A stretch of DNA of 64,000 nucleotides, from the NCBI RefSeq assembly GCF_003254585.1, contig NZ_QJGZ01000031.1:62001-126000 (forward strand), given 5' to 3'. The notes beneath the pieces are model-generated. The model had not been told where the DNA came from. It saw nothing but the letters and a program-made list of their open reading frames with translations, and searched no databases. The position numbers and the translations under genes were made by a program. Positions within the stretch are counted from its first letter, which is position 1. Every line of letters starts with the position of its first letter. Positions 54,672 through 63,939 of this stretch are shown here, piece by piece. The stretch comes from Flavobacterium sharifuzzamanii. GTDB lineage: Bacteria; Bacteroidota; Bacteroidia; Flavobacteriales; Flavobacteriaceae.

Positions 54672-54679
54672 GTATATAA

Positions 54680-55831
54680 ATGGAATTTGATTTTCTAGAA
54701 CCAGTTAATGATGGAATTGTAAGATTCATCGGAGGGCTGTCTTCACAAGAGCTTGGAAGTAAAGTTGTTTTTCATACCCAAGATCAGTTTCCTGATATTG
54801 CACAAATTAGCATTGCTATAATTGGTGTATTGGAAGACCGTACAAACATCAATATGATTAACGAAGTTAATCTTTCTGCTGTGCGTAAAAAGCTTTATAG
54901 TATGTTTCCGGGCAATTGGGATGCATCAATTGCAGATTTAGGAGATATACTTGCAGGCGATTCTGTAGAGGATACTTATTTTGCATTAAAGAAAGTTACA
55001 TCTGCATTAATCAAGAATAAAGTCATACCTATAGTCCTAGGAGGTTCTCAGGATTTGACCTATGCTTTATATCGTGCTTATGATGATTTGGAGCAGATGG
55101 TAAATTTGGTTGCAGTTGATAATAAATTCGATTTTGGTAAAGAAAATGAGTCAGTTTCGGCTAATTCATATCTTACAAAAATCATTATTGATGAGCCAAA
55201 TAACCTTTTTAACTATTGTAATATAGGATATCAAACTTATTATAATTCGCAAGAGGAAATCGATCTGATTGAGAAACTGTTTTTTGATGCTTACCGTTTG
55301 GGTGAAATTTCAAATAAAATTACATTGGCTGAGCCAGTTTTTAGAGATGCAGACTTGGTTAGTATAGATTTGAATTCTGTAAAGTCTTCTGCTTCAGCAA
55401 ACATGGTTACTTTTGAGCCAAACGGATTCAACGGAAAAGAAATTTGTGCTTTGGCTAGATATGCTGGTATCAGTGATAAAGTTTCCTCTTTTGGAGTATT
55501 TAATCATAACAGTACATTGGCAGAATCAGCTATCATTGCTCAGATTGTATGGTATTTTATTGAAGGTTATCACTACCGCTCAAAAGAATATCCGTTTGGA
55601 AGTAGAGCCAACTATTTAAAATATATTGTGCCGCTAGATGATGAAGAATTGATATTTTACAAAAGTGATAAAACTGACCGCTGGTGGATCGAAATTCCAT
55701 ACGAATCAAATGGCAGCAATAAACTGAAAAGAAATACGTTATTACCTTGTTCTTACGAAGAATATTTGTCGGCTTGCAATCAAGAATTGCCAGAAAGATG
55801 GTGGAAAGCGCAAAGAAAAAATGCTTTATAG
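54680..55831 (+). CDS. Ureohydrolase-fold protein (formimidoylglutamase-like), probably without metal centre
   Basis: 383 aa with the arginase/agmatinase/formimidoylglutamase fold pattern. Where active enzymes have GG(D/G)HS, DAHxD and SxDxDxxDP, this protein shows VLGGSQDLTYA, VDNKFDFG and SIDLNSVKSSASA. Most of the Asp/His ligands of the dimanganese site are therefore missing. I infer a non-catalytic or changed role. It follows topA by nine bases and precedes gldK by 262 bp; a homologue commonly sits before gldK in Bacteroidota, which hints at a link with gliding/secretion genes. A C-terminal extension (LPERWWKAQRKNAL) is rich in Trp. Confidence 0.8.
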   Translation: MEFDFLEPVNDGIVRFIGGLSSQELGSKVVFHTQDQFPDIAQISIAIIGVLEDRTNINMINEVNLSAVRKKLYSMFPGNWDASIADLGDILAGDSVEDTYFALKKVTSALIKNKVIPIVLGGSQDLTYALYRAYDDLEQMVNLVAVDNKFDFGKENESVSANSYLTKIIIDEPNNLFNYCNIGYQTYYNSQEEIDLIEKLFFDAYRLGEISNKITLAEPVFRDADLVSIDLNSVKSSASANMVTFEPNGFNGKEICALARYAGISDKVSSFGVFNHNSTLAESAIIAQIVWYFIEGYHYRSKEYPFGSRANYLKYIVPLDDEELIFYKSDKTDRWWIEIPYESNGSNKLKRNTLLPCSYEEYLSACNQELPERWWKAQRKNAL

Positions 55832-55990
55832 ATCGAAAATTTAAGTGAATTCTTAGGTTTTTAAAACCTTGTTAAAAAGGTTAAAATAAATTAGTAAGAA
55901 AATATTTATATAACATAAAAATTAACGTTTTACATCGATTTTTTACTACAGTTTATCGATAAAATATTTTTTTTTTATTTTATTTAACAT

Positions 55991-55998
55991 TATTTTTG
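55991..55998 (+). promoter_or_regulatory. -7 box of the gldKLMN operon
   Basis: TATTTTTG (TAnnTTTG) with a ~90-nt leader to gldK. No clear -33 TTG; the upstream stretch is a long T-rich tract. Confidence 0.5.
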
Positions 55999-56093
55999 AA
56001 CGGTAAAATAAATTCGCAAGTAGTATTGTTTTTTAGATAAATAATAAATACGTTTACGGACTTTTAATAATGAATAGATAATCCCAAATTTAT

Positions 56094-57488
56094 ATGAAGA
56101 AGTTTATTGCATTTGCAGCAATGTTAACACTAGTAATCGGCTGTGGTAAGTCTGGTGACAAAGGTGAATTAGTCGGTGTTACAGGAGGGAAATGGCATCC
56201 CGAGAAGCCTTATGGAATGACATTAGTTCCGGGTGGATCTTTTATTATGGGTAAATCAGATGCTGATTTAGCTAACGTAGAAGATGCTCCAACTAAAACT
56301 GTAACTGTTCGTTCATTTTATATGGATGAAACTGAGATTACAAATAGTGAGTATCGTCAATTTGTGGAGTGGGTAAAAGACTCTACAATGAGAGTTCGTT
56401 TAGCAATCTTAGCAGACGAAACTGGGCAAAAAGCTACTGATGGAAAAGGTAAAAAAGGCGGAAGCATTGCTGATTACGCTTTTAATGATTCTGATCCAGA
56501 AAAAATGACAGCTTATGACAAATATATGTACGACAACTACTATAGTGTTGGTACAAAAGATGATCCATATGCTGGAAGAAAATTAAACAGAAAAGTAAAA
56601 TTAATTAAAGATACAAAAGCTTATCCAGATGAGTATTACGCTGAAGTAATGGATTCTATGTATTTGCCAATTGAAGAATCGTACAACGGTTTAAGAACAA
56701 TTGATGTAAATAAATTGAAGTTCCGTTATTCTTGGATGGATATTCAAGCTGCTGCAAAAGCAAAAGTTGGAAAAAGAAGTGACTTCGTAAAAACTGAGCA
56801 GGTTAATGTTTATCCTGATACTGCAGTTTGGATTAAAGATTTCGCTTATTCATATAATGAGCCAATGCACAATGATTACTTCTGGCACAAGGCTTATGGA
56901 GATTATCCAGTAGTGGGTGTGACTTGGAAACAAGCTAAAGCATTCTGTGCTTGGAGAACTTTAAACAAAAACAGCTACATTAAATCTAAGAAAAAAGGAC
57001 GTGATTTAGTAAATGCTTTCAGATTACCTACTGAAGCAGAATGGGAGTATGCTGCTAGAGGTGGTCTAGAGTCTGCAACTTACCCATGGGGAGGTCCTTA
57101 TACTAAGAGTGATAGAGGTTGTTTCTTAGCTAACTTCAAACCAAGTAGAGGAGATTATGCTGCTGATGAAGCACTTTATACAGTTGAAGCTAAATCATAC
57201 GATGTAAATGGTTATGGATTGTACAACATGGCAGGAAACGTTTCTGAGTGGACAGATTCAGCTTACAATCCAAACGCTTACGAATATGTATCAACAATGA
57301 ATCCAAACGTTATCGATGGTAAAAACCAAAGAAAAGTTGTTCGTGGAGGTTCTTGGAAAGACGTTGCTTATTTCCTACAGGTAAGTACTCGTGACCACGA
57401 ATATGCTGACTCAGCAAGAAGTTATATCGGATTCAGAACTGTACAAGATTACATGGGTACTCAAGTTACAGGAAACAGAAAAAAGTAA
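56094..57488 (+). CDS. gldK: Gliding/T9SS lipoprotein GldK
   Basis: Outer-membrane lipoprotein that forms periplasmic rings with GldN in the type IX secretion system. Signal peptide with lipobox ending at Cys17 (LTLVIGC). The mature protein has a formylglycine-generating-enzyme (sulfatase-modifying factor) fold: VPGGSFIMGKSD near residue 45, LPTEAEWEYAARGG, and the C-terminal VRGGSWKD with YIGFRTV. Insertions in the middle (about 95-230) are typical for GldK. 464 aa fits. First gene of gldKLMN. Confidence 0.97.
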   Translation: MKKFIAFAAMLTLVIGCGKSGDKGELVGVTGGKWHPEKPYGMTLVPGGSFIMGKSDADLANVEDAPTKTVTVRSFYMDETEITNSEYRQFVEWVKDSTMRVRLAILADETGQKATDGKGKKGGSIADYAFNDSDPEKMTAYDKYMYDNYYSVGTKDDPYAGRKLNRKVKLIKDTKAYPDEYYAEVMDSMYLPIEESYNGLRTIDVNKLKFRYSWMDIQAAAKAKVGKRSDFVKTEQVNVYPDTAVWIKDFAYSYNEPMHNDYFWHKAYGDYPVVGVTWKQAKAFCAWRTLNKNSYIKSKKKGRDLVNAFRLPTEAEWEYAARGGLESATYPWGGPYTKSDRGCFLANFKPSRGDYAADEALYTVEAKSYDVNGYGLYNMAGNVSEWTDSAYNPNAYEYVSTMNPNVIDGKNQRKVVRGGSWKDVAYFLQVSTRDHEYADSARSYIGFRTVQDYMGTQVTGNRKK

Positions 57489-57543
57489 TTTATAATTAAT
57501 TCAATATCCAACAAATCTATTTTAAACCTAAAAAAAAAGTATT

Positions 57544-58191
57544 ATGGCATTATTAAGTAAAAAAGCAATGAATTTCGCTTATGGTATGGGAGCGGCAGTG
57601 GTAATCGTTGGAGCGTTATTCAAAATTACTCACTTTGAGATTGGACCATTAACAGGTACAGTTATGCTTTCAGTAGGATTAGTTACTGAGGCGTTAATTT
57701 TTGCGCTTTCTGCTTTCGAACCAGTTGAAGAAGAACTAGATTGGACTCTAGTTTACCCAGAATTAGCTAACGGACAAGCTAGAGAGAAAAAAGCTAAAGC
57801 TGAAACTCCAACTGATGCTCAAGGATTATTATCTCAAAAATTAGACACATTATTAAAAGAAGCTAAAATTGACGGTGAATTAATGTCAAGTTTAGGAAAC
57901 AGCATTAAAAACTTCGAATCTGCTGCTAAAGGAATTGCTCCAACTGTAGATTCAATCGCTGGACAAAAGAAATATTCTGAAGAATTATCTGTTGCTGCAG
58001 CTCAAATGGAATCATTAAACAGTTTATATAAAGTACAATTAGAAAGTGCTTCTAGAAATGCTGAGGCTAACAAAGAAATTGCTGAAAACGCTTCTAAATT
58101 AAAAGAACAAATGGCATCTATGACTGCAAACATTGCTTCTTTAAACAGCGTTTACGGTGGTATGCTTTCTGCAATGAGTAACAAAGGATAA
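57544..58191 (+). CDS. gldL: T9SS/gliding motor protein GldL
   Basis: Inner-membrane protein of 215 aa. Two N-terminal membrane helices (about 10-28, MGAAVVIVGALFKITHF, and 34-56, TGTVMLSVGLVTEALIFALSAF), with Glu49 in the second helix as the candidate proton-coupling residue. A cytoplasmic coiled-coil tail follows (about 90-215). With GldM it forms the proton-motive-force-driven rotary motor. It lies 55 bp behind gldK. Confidence 0.97.
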   Translation: MALLSKKAMNFAYGMGAAVVIVGALFKITHFEIGPLTGTVMLSVGLVTEALIFALSAFEPVEEELDWTLVYPELANGQAREKKAKAETPTDAQGLLSQKLDTLLKEAKIDGELMSSLGNSIKNFESAAKGIAPTVDSIAGQKKYSEELSVAAAQMESLNSLYKVQLESASRNAEANKEIAENASKLKEQMASMTANIASLNSVYGGMLSAMSNKG

Positions 58192-58242
58192 TTAGTTTTT
58201 AACTAAATATTAAATTTATTAATAAGAACTAATTAAAGAAAA

Positions 58243-59784
58243 ATGGCAGGAGGAAAATTAACCCCTAGACAGAAGATGATTAACCTGATGTATCTGGTTT
58301 TCATCGCGATGTTAGCAATGAACGTATCAAAAGAAGTTATTTCTGCTTTTGGTTTGATGAATGAAAAATTTGAAGGTGCAAATAAAACATCGACAGAGAC
58401 AAATGCAGGTTTATTAACTTCTTTGGATCAAAAAGCTGCTGAAGCAAAAGGAGAATTTGCAATTGCTGCAGTAACAGCTCACAAAGTTGAAACAATTACA
58501 AAAGAATTTTATGATTATATAGGTACTCTAAAAACTCAGGCTGTTAAAGGTTTCGAAGTTGATAAAGCAACTGGAAAAATGCCTTATGAGTCTATGGATA
58601 GAGGTGATAATATCGACGACTGGTTTACAGGAGACGGTTACACTAAAAAAGGTAACGAAATTATCGCTAAAATCGAAAAATATAAAGCTGATATCAAAGC
58701 TGCTTTAGGAACAGACAAAAAATACGCAGCAATTATCGCTGAGGTTGAAAAGAAATTTGATGTTTCTGATGTTAAAAATAAAGAAGGACTTAAAGAAAAG
58801 TATTTAGCTTACCACTTTAAAGGATTCCCAGCTATTGCTTCTGCGGCTAAACTTTCAGCTTGGCAGAATGATGTTAAAAAGACTGAAACAGACGTTTACA
58901 ACAGTGCATTAGGTAAAGCTGCAGTTGCTGCTGCTTCTTACAGCAACTACCAAGCGATCGTTGTTTTAGATAAAAATGCTTATTTCCAAGGAGAAAAAGT
59001 TACTGGTAAAGTTGTTTTAGGTCGTTATGATGAAAACACTACACCAACTTCTTTCCAAGGTCCTGGACAAATTGTAAACGGACAAGCTGTTATCTCTTTA
59101 ACTGCTGGTGGAGTTGGAGAACAAGATATCAACGGACAATTTACTTTCTTAGAGGATGGAAAAAATATTCCTTTAAAATTTTCTGGTAAATACGTTGTAG
59201 TTCCAAGACCAAACGCTGCTACAATTTCTGCAGATAAAATGAACGTAGTATATAGAGGTGTTGTTAACCCAATCTCTGTATCTTTCGCAGGTGTTGACGC
59301 TAACAAGATTGTTGCAAGTGCTCCAGGTTTATCTTCTGCTGGAAAACCAGGAAAATATAACATGAGCCCAGGTCAAGGTACTGAAACTACAATTTCTGTA
59401 ACTGGTACTTTACCAAACGGTGATAAAGTAACTGATAAGAAAACATTCAGAATTAAAGGTATTCCTGGTCCAACAGGAACAATTAGAGGTGAGATGGGAG
59501 TTGTTAAAGGTCCTAAATCTAACTTAGAGATTGCTACTATTGGAGCTAAACTTCTTGATTTTGATTTTGAAGTTGGTTTAGATGTTGTTGGATTCAATAT
59601 GAAAATTGCTGGACAACCTACAGTTGTTGTTACAGGAAACAAAATGAATGCACAATGTAAACAAGTACTTTCAAGAGCAGGTAAAGGAGACCAAGTTACT
59701 ATTTCTGAAATTAAAACTAAACTTGTTGGAGCTGGTAGCTATTTATTACCAAGAACTGCTCCTGTAATTTACGAAATACAATAA
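58243..59784 (+). CDS. gldM: T9SS/gliding motor protein GldM
   Basis: 513 aa. Short cytoplasmic N-terminus (GGKLTPRQKMINLMY), one membrane helix (about 12-34, MYLVFIAMLAMNVSKEVISAF), then a long periplasmic region made of a helical domain and beta-rich domains (from about 215 to the end). Two Cys-poor immunoglobulin-like segments start near 225 and 320. It spans the periplasm to contact GldK/GldN rings. Spacing of 51 bp after gldL and 44 bp before gldN fits a single operon. Confidence 0.97.
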   Translation: MAGGKLTPRQKMINLMYLVFIAMLAMNVSKEVISAFGLMNEKFEGANKTSTETNAGLLTSLDQKAAEAKGEFAIAAVTAHKVETITKEFYDYIGTLKTQAVKGFEVDKATGKMPYESMDRGDNIDDWFTGDGYTKKGNEIIAKIEKYKADIKAALGTDKKYAAIIAEVEKKFDVSDVKNKEGLKEKYLAYHFKGFPAIASAAKLSAWQNDVKKTETDVYNSALGKAAVAAASYSNYQAIVVLDKNAYFQGEKVTGKVVLGRYDENTTPTSFQGPGQIVNGQAVISLTAGGVGEQDINGQFTFLEDGKNIPLKFSGKYVVVPRPNAATISADKMNVVYRGVVNPISVSFAGVDANKIVASAPGLSSAGKPGKYNMSPGQGTETTISVTGTLPNGDKVTDKKTFRIKGIPGPTGTIRGEMGVVKGPKSNLEIATIGAKLLDFDFEVGLDVVGFNMKIAGQPTVVVTGNKMNAQCKQVLSRAGKGDQVTISEIKTKLVGAGSYLLPRTAPVIYEIQ

Positions 59785-59828
59785 TAAAGTAGTGTAAGCT
59801 ACATTCAATATCTTATAACGATACCACG

Positions 59829-60818
59829 ATGAAAGTAAGAAATTTATTAATAGCTATTGTTTCTATCGCTGGAGGTTTTGCTTCTAATGCGCAATCAAAT
59901 TTGCTAAACGCTAAAACTCCTGCTCAGATTGGACTTAAAACTCCTGCTCAATTAATATCTGACAATGATAAGCCATTGGCTTATGGTTATGTAGATGATA
60001 GAGATATCTTGATGGGAAAAACAACATGGGAAATCATTGATTTAAATGAAAAAATCAACTTTCCAATGTATTTTCCGGTAGATACAGCTAATATTGGTCC
60101 TAACAGACGTTCTCTTTATGACGTTTTAACTAAAGCTATTAAAAGTGGAAAAATAACTGAAGTATATACTGATAGTTATTTCAATACTAAAAAATCTATG
60201 AAAGACATCGAAGGATCTTTATCTCGTATTGATACAACTGATGCAGGTAGAGAGTTAATTAACCAATACCCTGATGACTACAAATCACGTGTTGTGAAGA
60301 AAAAAGTGGTTTCTGGTAAAGGTAAAAACAAATCGGTTTCTTACGTAGAAGAGACAGTTGGGCCAACAAGAACGGTTCCTGCTGAGTACATCTTGAAACA
60401 AGATCTTACTGCTGCAGATGTTAGTCAGTATAAAATTAAAGGATACTGGTATTTTGATAAACGTCAAAGTGAATTGAAATATCGTTTACTAGGAATTTGT
60501 CCAGTAACTCCTGACGTTTATACAATGAATAGTGATGAAAAGGATTATATTGAATTGTTTTGGGTATTCTTCCCAAATGCCAGAGAAGCACTGCATGAAG
60601 CAAAAGCTTTTAATGACAACAACTCAGCTCTTCCAATCTCATTTGATCAGATTTTGAATTCAAGACGTTTTAATGCTGTTGTTTACAAAGAAGAAAACCT
60701 TTACGGAGACAGAGCAATTAGCGATTACATGAAAGACAACGCACAAAACCAGTTGTTAGAATCTGAAAGAGTGAAAGAGAAAATTCGCAATTTCGAACAA
60801 GATATGTGGAACTACTAA
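59829..60818 (+). CDS. gldN: T9SS/gliding ring protein GldN
   Basis: Exported periplasmic protein of 329 aa with a signal peptide (MKVRNLLIAIVSIAGGFASNAQS; cleavage probably after Asn-Ala-Gln). Conserved segments include DDRDILMGKTTWEIIDLNEK (in part) and IKGYWYFDKRQSELKYRLLG. It forms rings with GldK. A terminator follows, so gldK-L-M-N is one unit. A closely similar paralogue, gldO, lies directly downstream. Confidence 0.97.
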   Translation: MKVRNLLIAIVSIAGGFASNAQSNLLNAKTPAQIGLKTPAQLISDNDKPLAYGYVDDRDILMGKTTWEIIDLNEKINFPMYFPVDTANIGPNRRSLYDVLTKAIKSGKITEVYTDSYFNTKKSMKDIEGSLSRIDTTDAGRELINQYPDDYKSRVVKKKVVSGKGKNKSVSYVEETVGPTRTVPAEYILKQDLTAADVSQYKIKGYWYFDKRQSELKYRLLGICPVTPDVYTMNSDEKDYIELFWVFFPNAREALHEAKAFNDNNSALPISFDQILNSRRFNAVVYKEENLYGDRAISDYMKDNAQNQLLESERVKEKIRNFEQDMWNY

Positions 60819-60842
60819 GTTGATACATAGTATAATAATTAA

Positions 60843-60878
60843 AAAACTCTTACTACCTTTGTAGTAAGAGTTTTTTTT
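60843..60878 (+). terminator. Terminator of gldKLMN
   Basis: AAAACTCTTACTAC pairs perfectly over 14 bp with GTAGTAAGAGTTTT, followed by T residues. A near copy follows gldO. Confidence 0.85.
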
Positions 60879-60994
60879 ATGTCGAAAAGTGAACAACAGT
60901 ATGTTTTGAGTTAATATTTGATTTCTTTTTGATTATGTAAGAAAAATAACAATATTTGTAATAAAATTTCGTTTAATGTTCTGTAAAATTTATC

Positions 60995-61987
60995 ATGATG
61001 AAAGTAGGAAATTTATTAGTTGCTATTGTTGCTGTTCTCGGAAGTTTATCTTCTAATGCTCAGTCTAATTTACTTAATGCCAAAACAGCCGATCAGATAG
61101 GGATTAAGACGCCAGCTCAAATGATATCAGATAACGATAAGCCTTTAGCGTATGGTTATGTTGATGATAGAGATGTTTTGATGGGGAAAATGGTTTGGGA
61201 AATTATTGATTTGAATGAAAAAATCAATTTTCCATTATATTTTCCAGTAGATACTGCAAATATTGGTCCAGATAGAAGGTCGCTTTACGATATTTTGACG
61301 AAAGGAATCAGAAGCGGTAGAATAACAGAAGTCTATACAGATAGTTATTTTAATACAAAAAAGACCTTAAAAGATATTCAAGGGGCTTTATCTCGTGTTG
61401 ATACCACAGATGCAGGTCGAGAACTTATTAATCAATATCCTGATGATTACAGAACGCGTGTTGTTAAGAAAAAAGTAGTTACAGGTACAGGAAAGAATAA
61501 GAAAGTAAATTACGTTGACCAAACTGTAGGGCCTACTAGAACAGTTCCTGCTGAATATATTTTGAAACAGGATCTTACAGCTGCAGATGTGAGTCAGTAT
61601 AAGATTAAGGGTTTTTGGTACTTTGATAAAAGGCAAAGTGATCTAAAATACCGTCTATTGGGAATTTGTCCTGTAACTCCAGATGTTTACACAATGAATA
61701 GTGATGAAAAGGATTATATAGAGCTATTCTGGGTCTTTTTCCCTAATGCGCGCGAGGTACTGCATGAAGGAAAAGCTTTTAATGACAAAAACTCTGCCTT
61801 GCCTATTTCATTTGATCAGATCTTAAATTCGAGACGTTTTAATTCTGTGATATATAAAGAAGAAAATGTTTATGGGGATCGTGAAATCAAAGATTATATT
61901 AAAGATAATGCACAAAGCCAATTGTTGGAAGCTGAAAGAGTAAAAGAGAAGATTCGTAATTTTGAAGAAGATATGTGGAATTACTAA
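60995..61987 (+). CDS. gldO: GldN paralogue GldO
   Basis: 330 aa, nearly identical to GldN along its whole length with scattered substitutions (for example TWEIIDL versus VWEIIDL, GYWYFDK versus GFWYFDK). Signal peptide MKVGNLLVAIVAVLGSLSSNAQS. In F. johnsoniae gldO is a known partly redundant copy of gldN. Codon use has drifted from gldN, so the duplication is not recent. The gene is separated from gldN by the gldKLMN terminator and may have its own promoter in the 176-bp gap. Confidence 0.94.
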   Translation: MMKVGNLLVAIVAVLGSLSSNAQSNLLNAKTADQIGIKTPAQMISDNDKPLAYGYVDDRDVLMGKMVWEIIDLNEKINFPLYFPVDTANIGPDRRSLYDILTKGIRSGRITEVYTDSYFNTKKTLKDIQGALSRVDTTDAGRELINQYPDDYRTRVVKKKVVTGTGKNKKVNYVDQTVGPTRTVPAEYILKQDLTAADVSQYKIKGFWYFDKRQSDLKYRLLGICPVTPDVYTMNSDEKDYIELFWVFFPNAREVLHEGKAFNDKNSALPISFDQILNSRRFNSVIYKEENVYGDREIKDYIKDNAQSQLLEAERVKEKIRNFEEDMWNY

Positions 61988-62008
61988 GCTCATAAACTCA
62001 TAATAAGA

Positions 62009-62046
62009 AAAACTCTTGCTACCTTTGTAGTAAGAGTTTTTTTATT
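62009..62046 (+). terminator. Terminator of gldO (copy of the gldN terminator)
   Basis: AAAACTCTTGCTAC and GTAGTAAGAGTTTT, same stem and loop as at 60843 except for one base. It precedes the next ATG by only 19 bases. Confidence 0.85.
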
Positions 62047-62064
62047 TTATCTATATACTTCACA

Positions 62065-63138
62065 ATGCTTGATTATTTAATTGTCGGATCTGGATTGGCT
62101 GGAATTTCTTTTGCCGAAGTCGCCCTTAAGAATAACAAATCAATTTTACTTTTAGATGACAAATCTCAGAATTCCTCTAGAGTTGCTGGCGGTTTGTACA
62201 ATCCCGTAATCTTAAAGCGCTTTAGTGAAGTCTGGAATGCAAAAGAACAGCTTGTATTAATGAACGAGTTTTATGATAAAGTAGAAGAGAAGCTCAAAGA
62301 GAAGTTCAATTTTAAAATGCCAGTTTTAAGAAAGTTCTTTTCAATTGAAGAGCAGAACAATTGGTTTTCGGCTTCAGATAAAATCAATCTAGTTCCTTTT
62401 TTATCAACTAAATTAATTTCAAAAAAATATAGCAGCATTGACTCTCCATTTGATTACGGAGAAGTTCTACATACAGGATATGTTGATACGGCTTTATTGC
62501 TAGATACTTATAGACAATATTTGCTTCAGAATGATTTGTTGAGAGAAGAATCTTTTGATTTTAGTGATATAGAATTTTTAGATTCAGGAATTCAATATAA
62601 AAACATTCAGGCTCGTCATATCATTTTTGCCGAAGGATTTGGAATGCATAAAAACCCATTTTTTAACTATCTTCCATTGGATGGAACAAAAGGTGAATTG
62701 TTTATTATAAAAGCTCCAGATTTAAATCTAGATGTGATTGTAAATACAAGTGTTTTTATTTTGCCTCTAGGGGATGATTTGTTTAAGGTTGGAGCAACCT
62801 ATAATTGGCATGATAAAACTGCTGAACCTACAGAAGAAGGTAAACAAGAGCTTTTAGAGCGTATTAAAGAAATTATAACTTGTGACTTCGAGATAGTAAA
62901 ACATTTTGCAGGAGTTCGACCAACAGTTGCAGACAGAAGACCTTTGCTAGGAACACATGAACAGCATAAGTCTCTGCACATTCTAAACGGATTAGGTACA
63001 AGAGGTGTTATGCTTGGTCCGGCAATGGCGCAAGCATTATATGATCATATCGAGAATAATATTCCACTAGATAAAGAAGCCGACATTAAACGATTTTATA
63101 AACGATATTTGAAAGGTCTTACTTTTGGGCAGCATTAG
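62065..63138 (+). CDS. FAD-dependent oxidoreductase (DAO family)
   Basis: 357-aa flavoenzyme. N-terminal FAD-binding Rossmann motif YLIVGSGLAGISFAEVAL, conserved VAGGLYNPVIL, and a C-terminal motif around GVRPTVADRRPLLG and LGTRGVMLGP, as in the D-amino-acid oxidase/glycine oxidase group. Substrate unknown; related enzymes include the tRNA-modifying MnmC oxidase. No signal peptide. It starts 19 bp after the gldO terminator. The last 20 bases overlap the convergent DUF983 gene. Confidence 0.88.
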   Translation: MLDYLIVGSGLAGISFAEVALKNNKSILLLDDKSQNSSRVAGGLYNPVILKRFSEVWNAKEQLVLMNEFYDKVEEKLKEKFNFKMPVLRKFFSIEEQNNWFSASDKINLVPFLSTKLISKKYSSIDSPFDYGEVLHTGYVDTALLLDTYRQYLLQNDLLREESFDFSDIEFLDSGIQYKNIQARHIIFAEGFGMHKNPFFNYLPLDGTKGELFIIKAPDLNLDVIVNTSVFILPLGDDLFKVGATYNWHDKTAEPTEEGKQELLERIKEIITCDFEIVKHFAGVRPTVADRRPLLGTHEQHKSLHILNGLGTRGVMLGPAMAQALYDHIENNIPLDKEADIKRFYKRYLKGLTFGQH

Positions 63139-63502
63139 GATCGTAAGAAACAAACATATTAATATATAAGTTTCTTGAAAGACGTAAAACGAATGGGAAT
63201 AAAATAACCAGTGTGATAATAATTGCCAAAAAAGACTGTTCTATTGTGGTGTTAAAAAACACAAAAGAAACTATAAAGGCTGCGACACCTACGGCTACGT
63301 TTAGAGCATAACTAACATACATGGCACCATAAAAAAACGAAGGTTCGATCTGGTATTTGAATCCGCAGTGGCTGCAATGCTCATTCATTTTTAGAACTTT
63401 ACTTAAATGAAGCGGATTTTTGTCTTCATACATGCTTTCTTTTTGGCATTTTGGACAACTTCCTGTTATTATACTATTTAGTTTGGAGCCTCTTTTGAAC
63501 AT
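63119..63502 (-). CDS. DUF983 zinc-finger membrane protein
   Basis: 127 aa. N-terminal zinc-binding pairs CPKCQKESMY (16-25) and CSHCGFKYQIEPSFFYGAMY (read as CSHCGF and EPSFFYGAMY), followed by two membrane helices (about 62-85 and 90-110). This layout fits DUF983, whose function is unknown. Convergent overlap of 20 bp with the FAD oxidoreductase gene. Its promoter (TATATTTG on the minus strand) lies about 80 bases upstream. Confidence 0.88.
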   Translation of the reverse strand: MFKRGSKLNSIITGSCPKCQKESMYEDKNPLHLSKVLKMNEHCSHCGFKYQIEPSFFYGAMYVSYALNVAVGVAAFIVSFVFFNTTIEQSFLAIIITLVILFPFVLRLSRNLYINMFVSYDPNAAQK

Positions 63503-63579
63503 TTTAAGTAGATTTTATAGTCTTTAATTCACCTCATTTGTATTTGGATACCAGTGTGAATTGGAGTAATTATTTAAAG

Positions 63580-63587
63580 CAAATATA
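63580..63587 (-). promoter_or_regulatory. -7 box of the DUF983 gene
   Basis: Minus-strand TATATTTG (TAnnTTTG), giving a ~70-nt leader. Confidence 0.4.
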
Positions 63588-63833
63588 AGGTATTTTCAGG
63601 CGTTAAGCTATTAAATCAGGATAAAAACTTACAGCTTATGCTGATTTGATTTTGAGTATAATTTTTGTCGAGACAATGTTTCTTTTTTTCTAAAATGTAT
63701 ATAAGAGTTTATTCTCAATGCAATTATTTTTTGATTCATTAAAGAAGAAAAGTTCAGAATTAAACAAGGTTTTTAGTTTTTGAATTTTACAAAAGCTATT
63801 GTTTTTCAGTATAAAAACTTCAATTAAAAGTTA

Positions 63834-63841
63834 TACTTTTG
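63834..63841 (+). promoter_or_regulatory. -7 box of the ABC-F gene
   Basis: TACTTTTG (TAnnTTTG). The ~94-nt leader includes GTAACAG...CTGTTTAC and AAAGG-ttttcta-GCCTTT inverted repeats. The rest of the 437-bp gap (63503-63939) shows only promoters. Confidence 0.45.
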
Positions 63842-63939
63842 CACTTTCAAAATTGTAACAGGATAATTCGTCTGTTTACGGTTTATTTTATTTAATGAAT
63901 AAAAAGGTTTTCTAGCCTTTACATTTACAGCAATACGTT

